Shown: one piece after another, positions 8,328-15,141 of the stretch
Layout: each line of letters opens with the position of its first letter
How positions within the stretch are numbered: the first letter of the stretch is position 1
Assembly: GCA_944324185.1 (NCBI GenBank)
Contig: CALUVI010000024.1
Location: forward strand, 1 to 32,116
Source: Candidatus Gastranaerophilales bacterium
GTDB lineage: Bacteria > Cyanobacteriota > Vampirovibrionia > Gastranaerophilales > Gastranaerophilaceae
Direction of reading: 5' to 3'
DNA: 32,116 bases
Notes under the pieces: generated by a model
The model's database searches: none
The model's input: only the letters and a program-made list of their open reading frames with translations
Told to the model about the DNA's origin: nothing
Program-made: the position numbers and the translations under genes

Positions 8328-9443
8328 TTAATAAGTTATTTTCCCTAATATCGTACGTTTATTTGCGCCGGTACAGGAAGGAACGTTATTAGGAATACCG
8401 TAGAATGTACAGTACCCGAGAAGTGCAAAAGCCATGACTTCCTTAAAATTGTTGGAGATTCCGTAATCTTCGTGAGTTTTAAGTTCCAGTCTTTTAGGCA
8501 GATAACTTTTCAAAAACTTCATCATTGTTTTATTATAAGCCCCGCCTCCTCCTATGATTACGGTATCTGCATGAACATTTGGATATACAAACCGTTCATA
8601 CGCCTGAGCAATTGTTTTTGCAGTAAGTGCCGTTAATGTTGCAATAATATCAGCCGGATCAGAAGGAGCAGTTTTTAGAATATTTTCTGTATATTTATTT
8701 GAGAAGTATTCTCTTCCCGTTGTTTTAGGCGGTTCAATAAAATAATATTCATCCTGCAAAAGGCAGTCCAGCCAGCTTTCGCAAATGTTTCCCGAAGCTG
8801 CAATTTCTCCTCCATGGTCATATTTTTTAGAGAAAAATTTTTGCACGCAATAATCAATCATCAAATTTCCGCATCCCGTATCAAATCCGAAAGTTTCACA
8901 CTCATCCGAAACAACCGTTACGTTGGAAATTCCGCCGATATTTTGGACGAGCGAATTTTTGAACCATTTTTCATCAGCAAAACATACAAGCGGTGCGCCC
9001 TGACCACCGGAGGCAATATCATTTTCGCGGAAATTTGATATAACCGTGCAGCCGGTTTCTTTTGCAATAACAGAACTTTCACCTATTTGCAGAGTGCTTT
9101 TTAGTGAAATATTGTCTAATTTTTCATCGTAAGGATAATGGTAAACCGTCTGACCGTGGCTTGAAATCAAATCAGGTTTTCCGAACTCTTCAATAAGAAT
9201 CCTGGCAGCATCTGCAAAACATTTCCCCACTGCAAAATTAAGCTGACACAATTCCTTAATTGAAATTTCTCCTCTGAATGCTGAGAAAAGTTTAGCCCTT
9301 ATATGTTCGGGATAAGAATAATTTATTCCGTGAATAAGTTTTACAGACATATCGGGATTAACTTCGCATAAACCTGCATCAATTGAATCACAGGATGTGC
9401 CGGACATTAAACCTATAACTCTTTTTGTAACTTTTTCTTCCAC
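8328..9443 (-). CDS. anmK: Anhydro-N-acetylmuramic acid kinase
   Basis: Phosphorylates and opens 1,6-anhydro-MurNAc to MurNAc-6-phosphate in peptidoglycan recycling. The 371-aa length is normal. Visible family features are GLMSGTSCDSID at 11-22 (the consensus has G at residue 20, here S), SSHGQTVYHYPYD, GGQGAPLVCFAD, NIGGISNVT, GFDTGCGNLMIDYC and GGGGAYN. The start is GTG at 9443; the next in-frame ATG would cut off the ATP-binding loop. No Shine-Dalgarno is present. Instead TGT-TATAAT (extended -10, 9451-9459) ends 7 nt before the GTG, suggesting a leaderless mRNA. murQ is not adjacent. Confidence 0.94.
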   Translation of the reverse strand: MEEKVTKRVIGLMSGTSCDSIDAGLCEVNPDMSVKLIHGINYSYPEHIRAKLFSAFRGEISIKELCQLNFAVGKCFADAARILIEEFGKPDLISSHGQTVYHYPYDEKLDNISLKSTLQIGESSVIAKETGCTVISNFRENDIASGGQGAPLVCFADEKWFKNSLVQNIGGISNVTVVSDECETFGFDTGCGNLMIDYCVQKFFSKKYDHGGEIAASGNICESWLDCLLQDEYYFIEPPKTTGREYFSNKYTENILKTAPSDPADIIATLTALTAKTIAQAYERFVYPNVHADTVIIGGGGAYNKTMMKFLKSYLPKRLELKTHEDYGISNNFKEVMAFALLGYCTFYGIPNNVPSCTGANKRTILGKITY

Positions 9444-9450
9444 AAATGAA

Positions 9451-9459
9451 ATTATAACA
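9451..9459 (-). promoter_or_regulatory. Extended -10 promoter of anmK, leaderless spacing
   Basis: TATAAT (reverse complement of 9451-9456) preceded by TGT, ending 7 nt before the GTG start at 9443. No clear -35 is seen, which extended -10 promoters tolerate. Confidence 0.55.
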
Positions 9460-9488
9460 CAATGTGTGTTTTACAGAACAAATAAAAA

Positions 9489-9515
9489 AAGGTTCCCTAT
9501 AAAATAGAAAACCTT
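9489..9515 (-). terminator. Rho-independent terminator of an upstream small transcript
   Basis: On the minus strand AAGGTT...AACCTT arms with inner CTAT/ATAG pairing form a hairpin followed by TTTTTTTATT. It lies upstream of anmK and so ends a transcript coming from the 9.5-9.8 kb region, or acts as an attenuator. Confidence 0.65.
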
Positions 9516-9632
9516 CTTAACCCAATAATCTCCTACCCCAAAAATTAACATTCCTCAAATCTCATATTGATTTGTGATAAAAATAATTCTTGTTTTAAGG
9601 TAAATGTCTCTCCTCATAATTGATTTGTGTTG

Positions 9633-9740
9633 TCAAAATTTCAAAATAAACTCAAAATAATCTGTTAAAATTTTCTCTTTCTCCTCCGGATAATTTTCAG
9701 AAAAGTTTTGTAAAATTTTTCTATCTTTTATCCTTCCCAA
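9633..9740 (-). CDS. Possible 35-aa small protein (TTG start)
   Basis: A short frame that begins at TTG (9740) and ends at TGA (9633-9635). It reads a charged, helix-prone peptide containing NFSENYPEEKEKILTDYFEF. AAAGGAG lies about 15 nt upstream, further than ideal. It sits between a promoter and a terminator of the same orientation. The composition looks protein-like, but in AT-rich DNA such a frame can occur by chance. Confidence 0.2.
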   Translation of the reverse strand: MGRIKDRKILQNFSENYPEEKEKILTDYFEFILKF

Positions 9741-9776
9741 GTCTTGTAGCCATCACTCCTTTCAGGTATGTGTATA

Positions 9777-9807
9777 TAGTATAATTTTCCAATCTTTTAA
9801 TCAAGTA
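9777..9807 (-). promoter_or_regulatory. Promoter of the small transcript
   Basis: On the minus strand ACTTGATT precedes TATACTATA: either ACTTGA-17-TATACT or TTGATT-17-TACTAT. It is directly followed by an AAAGGAG stretch. Confidence 0.5.
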
Positions 9808-9809
9808 AA

Positions 9810-10184
9810 GAATTTGGTAAAAATTTTTACAATTCCCCATGCTTCCCGTAATTATTAAATAATATCCGATTTAACAAAAGTTTACGTTAAAAAAGGGGGT
9901 AAACTATATTGACAAACCTTTTTCAGAGTGAAAACCTCTTGTTAATAATTATATGAAGTTTTCTTTATTTTTAAAGCGAAATAAAAAGAAAAAAGTTGTT
10001 CATTTATGTTAACAAAGATGTATAATTTTTATTATAAAGCGATTACAGGAATTGTAAAAATTATGGTAAATTAAAAGACAAAATTGATAAATATGTGTAT
10101 TATTACAATACAAGCCGGTATGAGCAGAATAAAAATATTTTAATTACAGAATTGTAAATCAGATAATAACGTTATGACATAAGT
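9810..10184. other. AT-rich gap before the FkbH-like gene
   Basis: No convincing gene. A 19-codon basic frame at 9953-10012 lacks a ribosome binding site and is not called. An extended -10, TGTATAAT at 10019-10026 with TTGTTC at 9996-10001, could start a ~155-nt leader for the FkbH-like gene. A second weak box (TATGAC, 10173-10178) lies 6 nt before its ATG. Confidence 0.4.
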
Positions 10185-11951
10185 ATGAATTTAACAGGAA
10201 TGAAAAATTACGATATAACAAAAGCAAAATTAATCATATGGGATTTAGACGAAACCTTCTGGGAGGGAACTCTCGGAGAAGGCGGGATTAAATTCAAGCC
10301 TGAAACAATAAGGTTTATGGCGGAACTTATTACAAAAGGGATTATGAATTCTATTTGTTCCAAAAATGATATGGCAAGGGTTCAGGAAGAGTTTATAAAT
10401 AACGGATTTAAGAACCTTCTTGATTTGTTTGTTTTCCCGTCAGTTAATTATTTCCCTAAAGGTGAAAGGATTAGGGAAATAATCAATAGTATGAATTTGA
10501 GGGAAGAAAACGTTATTTTTATTGACGATAATATTTCCAATCTCAATGAAGCAAAATTTTACTGTCCGAAAATTATGACGGCAATGCCTGAAAACGTTAC
10601 AAAAATGGCAGAAGAGCTTTATCTTGTAAATGATTATGATTTTGAGCATACAAGATTAAAGCAGTATAAAATTCTTGAAAAGAAATCTGCTGCGCTTAAA
10701 AATAGTTCTAATGAGGATTTTCTGAGAAGCAGCGGAATAAAAATCTGTATAAAAACAGACTGCCTTGAAAATATTGAGCGGATTAAAAAACTTATTTTGA
10801 GAACCAATCAACTTAATTTTACAAAGTTCAGGGATGAGAATATAGAAGAGACAATAAAAAATAATAATGCGGCGTATATTATTGCTGAGGATAAGTTCGG
10901 AAACTACGGGATTTGCGGGTTTTACGTTATAGATAAAAATACAAATAAACTTATTCATTTTCTGTTTTCCTGCCGGATTATGAATATGGGAATAGAGCAG
11001 TTTGTGTATTCTTATCTGGGTAAACCCGATATTGAAATTCAAGGTGAAGTTGCGTCAATTCTTGAAGGAACGCCCGACTGGATAGAAATTGTTGAAAATC
11101 TGGATATCAAGCCTGTCGAGACGAAGGCGGAAAATAATATAAACATACTTTTCAAAGGTCCTTGTGATTTGTATTCCGCATTGAGTTATATAGATTCCGA
11201 CTGCAATATTGATACGGAATTTCCTTACTGGAACAAGCAGCTTGTGTATATTTTAGCCCATACACATACCGCTTTTATAGAGCAGACTCACAAATTTTCG
11301 CCGGAAAAATTGAATGAAATATCGAACCGCTTTCCGTTTCCTAACAAAGACGAATTTAAGACAAAGTTTTTTGATGAAAAGTACAATATAATTTTCCTGA
11401 GTCTTTTGACTGTAACCCATAGCGGGCTTTATATTAACAAACATGACGGGGCGTATGTTGTTTTCGGATATGCAGATTGCGATATAACAGATGAAAACAA
11501 TTGGGAAAAAATTCTTGCTCCGCTTCCGGAGGAAGCCAAAGCGCCGAATTTGCTGATGTTAAAAGAGTTTAAAAAAGATTATATTTTTGCCGGAAATCCT
11601 CCGGTAGAGACAGTTTTAGGTAATTTAAAATATATAAGAGAAAATTTAGGCGCGGAAACGAATCTTGTTTTGATTCTCGGGAGTGAAATTCCGACTGACA
11701 AAGTTCAGGCAGGGTATGAAAATATGGCTGAAAGACACAAAGGTTTAAACGCTAGCGTGAGAGAGTTTGCAAAACAAAATAATATTAAAATTATAGAGCT
11801 TACTGATTTTATAAAATCAGATGAGGATTACACAACCTGTATCAACCATTTTTCAAGAAGAGTGTATTCTTCTCTTGCGGAAAAAATAATTGAAACCTCT
11901 AATAATTTTCTAAAAGGCGAGCATTTAAGATTTAAAAGTATTGAAGATTAA
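10185..11951 (+). CDS. FkbH-like HAD-superfamily protein with C-terminal SGNH-like region
   Basis: A 588-aa protein. Residues 14-130 form a HAD (IIIC/FkbH) domain: LIIWDLDETFW with Asp20 and Asp22, SICSKND (motif II, 56-62) and VIFIDDN (Asp114/115). Residues ~180-270 resemble the GNAT-like middle part of FkbH proteins (KKLILRTNQLNFT, YGICGFYVI). From ~320 an SGNH-like region follows, starting at ILFKGPCDLYSAL and ending with INHFSRRVYSSLAEKII. FkbH proteins load glyceryl groups from 1,3-bisphosphoglycerate onto acyl carrier proteins in polyketide pathways, and some serve glycan or lipid modification. No carrier-protein or synthase gene lies in this window, so a surface-glycan role is only a guess. 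It ends at a strong terminator. Confidence 0.82.
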   Translation: MNLTGMKNYDITKAKLIIWDLDETFWEGTLGEGGIKFKPETIRFMAELITKGIMNSICSKNDMARVQEEFINNGFKNLLDLFVFPSVNYFPKGERIREIINSMNLREENVIFIDDNISNLNEAKFYCPKIMTAMPENVTKMAEELYLVNDYDFEHTRLKQYKILEKKSAALKNSSNEDFLRSSGIKICIKTDCLENIERIKKLILRTNQLNFTKFRDENIEETIKNNNAAYIIAEDKFGNYGICGFYVIDKNTNKLIHFLFSCRIMNMGIEQFVYSYLGKPDIEIQGEVASILEGTPDWIEIVENLDIKPVETKAENNINILFKGPCDLYSALSYIDSDCNIDTEFPYWNKQLVYILAHTHTAFIEQTHKFSPEKLNEISNRFPFPNKDEFKTKFFDEKYNIIFLSLLTVTHSGLYINKHDGAYVVFGYADCDITDENNWEKILAPLPEEAKAPNLLMLKEFKKDYIFAGNPPVETVLGNLKYIRENLGAETNLVLILGSEIPTDKVQAGYENMAERHKGLNASVREFAKQNNIKIIELTDFIKSDEDYTTCINHFSRRVYSSLAEKIIETSNNFLKGEHLRFKSIED

Positions 11952-11958
11952 AAGCAAT

Positions 11959-11990
11959 AAAAGCGGCTGCTGAATTCAGCAGCCGCTTTT
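11959..11990. terminator. Bidirectional Rho-independent terminator
   Basis: A perfect 32-nt palindrome with stem AAAAGCGGCTGCTG and its complement, centred on GAATTC. T-runs flank both ends, so it can stop both the FkbH-like gene and the convergent SLH gene. Confidence 0.92.
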
Positions 11991-12005
11991 GTATTTAATA
12001 ATAAA

Positions 12006-13142
12006 TTATTCGTAAATATAACCGTTTGTTAAATCAATCTTCAATGGTCCGAGAAGTCTTATATTAACAATTTGTCCCGGCATTGTAAGAACTTTAGCTC
12101 CTTTGAATAACTTTCTCCAGAAACCTAGTTTGCCCGGATCGATTGTTGCGACACCGTATAGCATTACAGCCTGATCATTCGGAGTTACAAGAAGTTCATT
12201 TTTAACAATTACTTCACCGTTCTGTCTGAACAATTTAGCTCTCTGAACATGTTTAACCTGACCTTTTAAGTCGCTGCCTTCGGAAATTAAAAGATACTTG
12301 TCTTTTGTTACAATGTTCTTAGGAGCTTTAGCTGTATAAATATCAGTTACATTTGAAATTTGTGAACCTACAACAGTTTCAAGCTTGATAGGAAGAATCG
12401 CGCCGGCAGGAATGATACCTATTGAACCTTGAACTCTTACGTTGTCAACAATATATCCTTCAGCGGTTCTTTTCTGCATGCTTTCAGCTAATTTCGCATT
12501 TGGATTAAGCTTAGCTTCCTGCATCATTTTGTAAAGAATAGCTGCAACTTCTGCTCTGTTAGCAGGTCTGTCAGCTTCAAGCTTGCCTTCGTTACCCGGC
12601 ATAACTATGATTAAGTCAAGTAATTGTGCTTTGCCTGCCGCAATCAAAAACCATGCCGGCATCTGGGTATAATCTTCATAACTTTTGGAGATAATTTCCT
12701 GAGCTCTTTGTTCGCTGATTTGTTGTGTTGTAAGAGCATTAACCGCAATTGTAATAGCTTCTGCTCTTGTTACGGAGTCATATGGTCTGAATCTCTGACC
12801 GTCTGCATCCGGAATCAAGTCAAAATAAACAGCTTTTCTTATAATATCGTATGCCCAAAAATCCTTATCTACGTCAGAAAAGTGGATGTCTTGAGTTACA
12901 TTTGCATCTTCCTGACCGAGAGCCTTGATAGCCATTGAGGCAAATTCAGCTCTTGTTACAGGGATGTCAGGTTTGTAAGTGCCGTCCGGATATCCGACAA
13001 CAACACCTACTTCTGTTAGAAATTTGATTGACTGATATGCCCAGTGGTTTTCGTTCATATCAGAATAAAAAGCCTGTGCAGGGTTGTTGAGCATTAACGC
13101 TACTGCCAATGCAAACACTCCCTTTAATAAATTTTTGAACAT
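12006..13142 (-). CDS. S-layer homology (SLH) domain envelope protein
   Basis: A 378-aa secreted protein. A signal peptide (residues 1-24, cleavage after AQA) is followed by three SLH repeats at roughly 26-75, 88-145 and 150-205, recognisable by FYSDMNENHWAYQSIKFL, GYPDGTYKPDIPVTRAEF, FRPYDSVTRAEAITIA and RPANRAEVAAILYKM. SLH modules anchor proteins to pyruvylated or other peptidoglycan-linked polymers. The C-terminal ~170 residues are beta-rich (IPAGAILPIKLETVVGS...), lacking the long barrel of cyanobacterial SLH porins. A strong AAGGAGG precedes the ATG, suggesting high expression, and a promoter (TTGCAT-17-TACTAT) is visible at 13179-13207. Confidence 0.9.
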   Translation of the reverse strand: MFKNLLKGVFALAVALMLNNPAQAFYSDMNENHWAYQSIKFLTEVGVVVGYPDGTYKPDIPVTRAEFASMAIKALGQEDANVTQDIHFSDVDKDFWAYDIIRKAVYFDLIPDADGQRFRPYDSVTRAEAITIAVNALTTQQISEQRAQEIISKSYEDYTQMPAWFLIAAGKAQLLDLIIVMPGNEGKLEADRPANRAEVAAILYKMMQEAKLNPNAKLAESMQKRTAEGYIVDNVRVQGSIGIIPAGAILPIKLETVVGSQISNVTDIYTAKAPKNIVTKDKYLLISEGSDLKGQVKHVQRAKLFRQNGEVIVKNELLVTPNDQAVMLYGVATIDPGKLGFWRKLFKGAKVLTMPGQIVNIRLLGPLKIDLTNGYIYE

Positions 13143-13178
13143 TAAAAGTCCTCCTTATCATATCTCCTATGTTCTTCA

Positions 13179-13207
13179 ATAGTATATTAAATAAGTGGTG
13201 AATGCAA
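13179..13207 (-). promoter_or_regulatory. Promoter of the SLH gene
   Basis: TTGCAT (reverse complement of 13202-13207), a 17-nt spacer and TACTAT (13179-13184), with TATACT overlapping at 13181-13186. It lies about 35 nt before the start codon and upstream of a strong Shine-Dalgarno. Confidence 0.5.
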
Positions 13208-13298
13208 TTATTCTCAAATAGTTTTAACAATTCTACATAATCGAGATTTTAAGATTTTTTTGAGCTGCAAGAGCTATTCCGGTGTTAAATATTTATGT

Positions 13299-13304
13299 TA
13301 TTAT
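13299..13304 (+). promoter_or_regulatory. -10 box directly upstream of a start codon (leaderless)
   Basis: TGT-TATTAT (extended -10) ends 6 nt before the ATG at 13311. There is no Shine-Dalgarno, so transcription would start at or next to the start codon. Confidence 0.45.
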
Positions 13305-13310
13305 GATTTT

Positions 13311-13613
13311 ATGAGAAAGCTTTTATTATTAATATTAATTTTATTTTCAACCCTATCGGCAAATGCAACCTGCTGTAGTGATTATCTTACTGATTTGTAT
13401 TCAAAAGAATACAATACAAAAGTTAAAATCGTATCTAAAAAAGAGCATATTGACAAATACGAGCAAAAAATCGGTGATTATTTTGTCTCGTCTGTTGTAT
13501 ACGGTGTCGGTTATATGAAACGCCCGAAGTGCAAAAAAGTCCGTATTACATATATTTGTTTACTGGAAAGTTGCGACAAACCGCCGATTTGGGGTTATGT
13601 AATCCCGCGCTGA
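13311..13613 (+). CDS. Small secreted protein of unknown function
   Basis: A 100-aa protein. An N-terminal signal peptide MRKLLLLILILFSTLSANA is followed by CCSDYLTDLYSKEYN, a Lys-rich middle and a C-terminal part with CKKVRITYICLLESC. The four or five Cys residues may form disulphides after export. An in-frame start 51 nt upstream would put a non-signal tail before the signal peptide, so 13311 is chosen. The first 16 coding bases are identical to those of the secreted protein at 18925. No family is recognised. Confidence 0.7.
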   Translation: MRKLLLLILILFSTLSANATCCSDYLTDLYSKEYNTKVKIVSKKEHIDKYEQKIGDYFVSSVVYGVGYMKRPKCKKVRITYICLLESCDKPPIWGYVIPR

Positions 13614-13617
13614 TTTA

Positions 13618-13890
13618 TTATTCCGCTGATTTTTTGCGCATGCACATTATTCCGGTTACAATTCCTGCCCCGCTTCCGATAAGCCCGTTTACTGCAAGCG
13701 AGTTTTTCATCGGTGATTTTGAAAACTGTAATTTTCTTGAAACCAGATCCAGAGCAACGCCAAATCCGAACCATGCTCCGGCTGTAGTTAACCCGTCTTT
13801 CATCGGATTAACTTTTTTAGCTGCAGCCGGTCTTGAATTTGCCGCCCGGAAATAAATCGCAGATTTATGTTGTATATTTTGTATTCGCAT
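13618..13890 (-). CDS. Small membrane protein with N-terminal F-R-A motif
   Basis: A 90-aa protein of unknown function. Residues 1-18 (MRIQNIQHKSAIYFRAAN) carry the aromatic-basic-small motif also found in other proteins here. Two hydrophobic, Gly-rich segments follow (about 34-50 and 66-82), ending in a basic tail MRKKSAE. The layout (short N-terminal motif, polar linker, small-residue-rich membrane helix) matches that of the 122-aa protein at 19848. It converges with the secreted protein ending at 13613. No clear ribosome binding site is seen. Confidence 0.55.
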   Translation of the reverse strand: MRIQNIQHKSAIYFRAANSRPAAAKKVNPMKDGLTTAGAWFGFGVALDLVSRKLQFSKSPMKNSLAVNGLIGSGAGIVTGIMCMRKKSAE

Positions 13891-13910
13891 AGTGTAAATA
13901 TTTTCTCATT

Positions 13911-13936
13911 AAAAAATACCCGATAATTCAGGTATT
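13911..13936 (-). terminator. Terminator after tRNA-Leu
   Basis: On the minus strand AATACC and GGTATT arms (13931-13936 and 13915-13920) are followed by TTTTTT. It lies 14 nt downstream of the tRNA 3' end. Confidence 0.75.
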
Positions 13937-13949
13937 TTATATAAAAATT

Positions 13950-14033
13950 TGCCGATGGCCGGGGTCGAACCGGCACGTAGTTGCCTACACCAGATTTTGA
14001 GTCTGGCACGTCTACCAATTCCATCACATCGGC
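13950..14033 (-). tRNA. tRNA-Leu (anticodon CAA)
   Basis: An 84-nt class II tRNA. The acceptor stem GCCGATG pairs with CATCGGC, plus discriminator A at 13950. The anticodon stem CCAGA/TCTGG encloses loop CTCAAAA, giving anticodon CAA (reads UUG). A long variable arm (TGTAGGCAACTACG) and a T-arm with GGTTCGACCC follow. The 3' CCA is not encoded. Partial copies of its 5' part lie just upstream at 14050-14212, and a terminator follows downstream. Confidence 0.95.
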
Positions 14034-14212
14034 ATATTTAGTTTTCAATTTTTATGATTATTGTTCTGTGATGGAATTGGTCTCATATCTATAAACGCTA
14101 GAATTATTACCAACTACATCACCCGTACAATCTGCCTCAATAATACTTCTCTGCGTAATTTATTGTCAATCTACCCGCTCTGGCATCACATCGGCATATT
14201 TAGTTTTCAATT
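14022..14212. repeat. tRNA-Leu-derived direct and inverted repeats
   Basis: A 29-bp segment covering the first 12 tRNA bases plus upstream flank (14022-14050) recurs exactly at 14184-14212. In addition TGTGATGGAATTGGT at 14067-14081 is an exact inverted copy of tRNA bases at 14014-14028, and ACCAACTACATCAC at 14109-14122 is a 12/14 copy in tRNA orientation. The rest of the 310-bp gap up to 14343 has no gene. This looks like duplication and inversion of the tRNA 5' end. No integrase is present. Confidence 0.75.
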
Positions 14213-14343
14213 GACGACCTATCCGGAACTCAGCCGGTAAAAGCAATTGCCCTTCTGAATTATTGCCTCAAACCAAATTAAAACAAAAACAAAATTAAAT
14301 TTCAAGAGTAGTTTATGCTAAAATACTTATCGGAGGTCTTAAA

Positions 14344-15141
14344 GTGGCAGCGTATAACGTACTTATTATAGGAGATGAAAATGCCCGATCGCTCCGGATG
14401 GTTCTTAACTCTAAATATCTGAAAAAATTGTATACAAATTTTGAGTATTGTAATACTGCTGATATTCATTTTAATACATTTACGGAACTTGCTCAAAAAT
14501 GCAAATCCCTTAAAATTGATATTGTTCTGGTTGAAGATAAAAAGCTCATACTGCAGGGAATTGCAGAGGTTTTGAGAAAAAATTTTGTTAACTGCATAGG
14601 AGTCAGTGCAAAATGGACAAATCTTGTTCTTTCTAATAAATTTGCAAGAGAAATGAAAGAAAAATACGGAATTAATTTCCCTGAAAAATTCCTCTACCCT
14701 AAAGAATTTCCCCTTATAGTGAAGGCAGACGGGGTTATCCGAAAAGCAAACTCGCTTGAAGAAGTTATACAAATTAAGCGGAAAATCTTTGAATATTCTC
14801 CGGAAATCGCTAAATCCGTTTTTCTTGAAAAATTTATATACGGGGAAAAGTATACTCTAACGTCGCTTTATGACGGAAAAACCCTTGCAACTCTTCCGGC
14901 TGAAGAGCTGGATAAAGAATTAATTATTGACTATAACAATAAACTGTATTCAATGTTTAAGGGTGAAAATGCCGATTTTATCGGATATATAAATTCCGAA
15001 GTTATCCTTTCAAATAATAAAATATACAATACCGGCTTCAATTTTGATTTCCCGAAATTGAATGCCGATATTCTGTTTATTTTAAATTCAATGATTTATC
15101 AAAAGCTGGATGAAATTGATTTATTCATTAGAATCTTCTAA
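14344..15141 (+). CDS. Degenerate PurD-like (phosphoribosylamine-glycine ligase) ATP-grasp protein
   Basis: A 265-aa protein starting at GTG, with CGGAGG 8 nt upstream. Its order of segments follows PurD: a Rossmann-like N-terminus NVLIIGDENARS (PurD has GGREHA here), KIDIVLVEDKKLILQGI (like VGPExPLxxGI), SNKFAREMKEKYGI, FPLIVKADG and FLEKFIYGEKYTLTSLYDGK. It lacks the GKGV phosphate loop (reads VIRKAN after KADG) and the GPNTGGMG segment, and ends ~150 residues before a normal PurD. It is therefore probably not a working ligase; a regulatory or repurposed paralogue or a decaying gene are both possible. It overlaps the convergent neighbour by 21 nt. Confidence 0.65.
   Translation: MAAYNVLIIGDENARSLRMVLNSKYLKKLYTNFEYCNTADIHFNTFTELAQKCKSLKIDIVLVEDKKLILQGIAEVLRKNFVNCIGVSAKWTNLVLSNKFAREMKEKYGINFPEKFLYPKEFPLIVKADGVIRKANSLEEVIQIKRKIFEYSPEIAKSVFLEKFIYGEKYTLTSLYDGKTLATLPAEELDKELIIDYNNKLYSMFKGENADFIGYINSEVILSNNKIYNTGFNFDFPKLNADILFILNSMIYQKLDEIDLFIRIF

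Larger units (their letters stand above)
9489..9775 (-). ncRNA. Putative small transcript (sRNA or micro-peptide mRNA) upstream of anmK
   Basis: A promoter at about 9777-9807 and a terminator at 9489-9515 face the same way and bracket about 280 nt without a normal gene. The RNA would start near an AAAGGAG at 9757-9763. It has no match to any RNA family I can recognise (not tmRNA, 6S or RNase P by eye). It could be a regulatory RNA, an attenuated leader of anmK, or the message for the short frame described at 9633-9740. Confidence 0.4.

Noticed and set aside
9721-9753. Ten-residue leader peptide after AAAGGAG
   Set aside because: Only 2 nt separate GGAG from the ATG, too close for normal initiation, and no run of one amino acid suggests an attenuator.
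9953-10012. 19-codon basic peptide frame
   Set aside because: No ribosome binding site, no promoter at proper distance, and AT-rich context makes chance likely.
13800-14048. Open frame of 82 codons across the tRNA
   Set aside because: It reads through tRNA-Leu and its terminator; the frame is a by-product of the tRNA sequence.
14022-14212. Phage or element attachment site at the tRNA
   Set aside because: The repeated part is the 5' end of the tRNA, whereas attachment sites usually use the 3' end, and no integrase or cargo is present.
14302-14772. 156-codon open frame opposite the PurD-like gene
   Set aside because: The plus strand has a good ribosome binding site and recognisable PurD segments; the opposite frame has neither.
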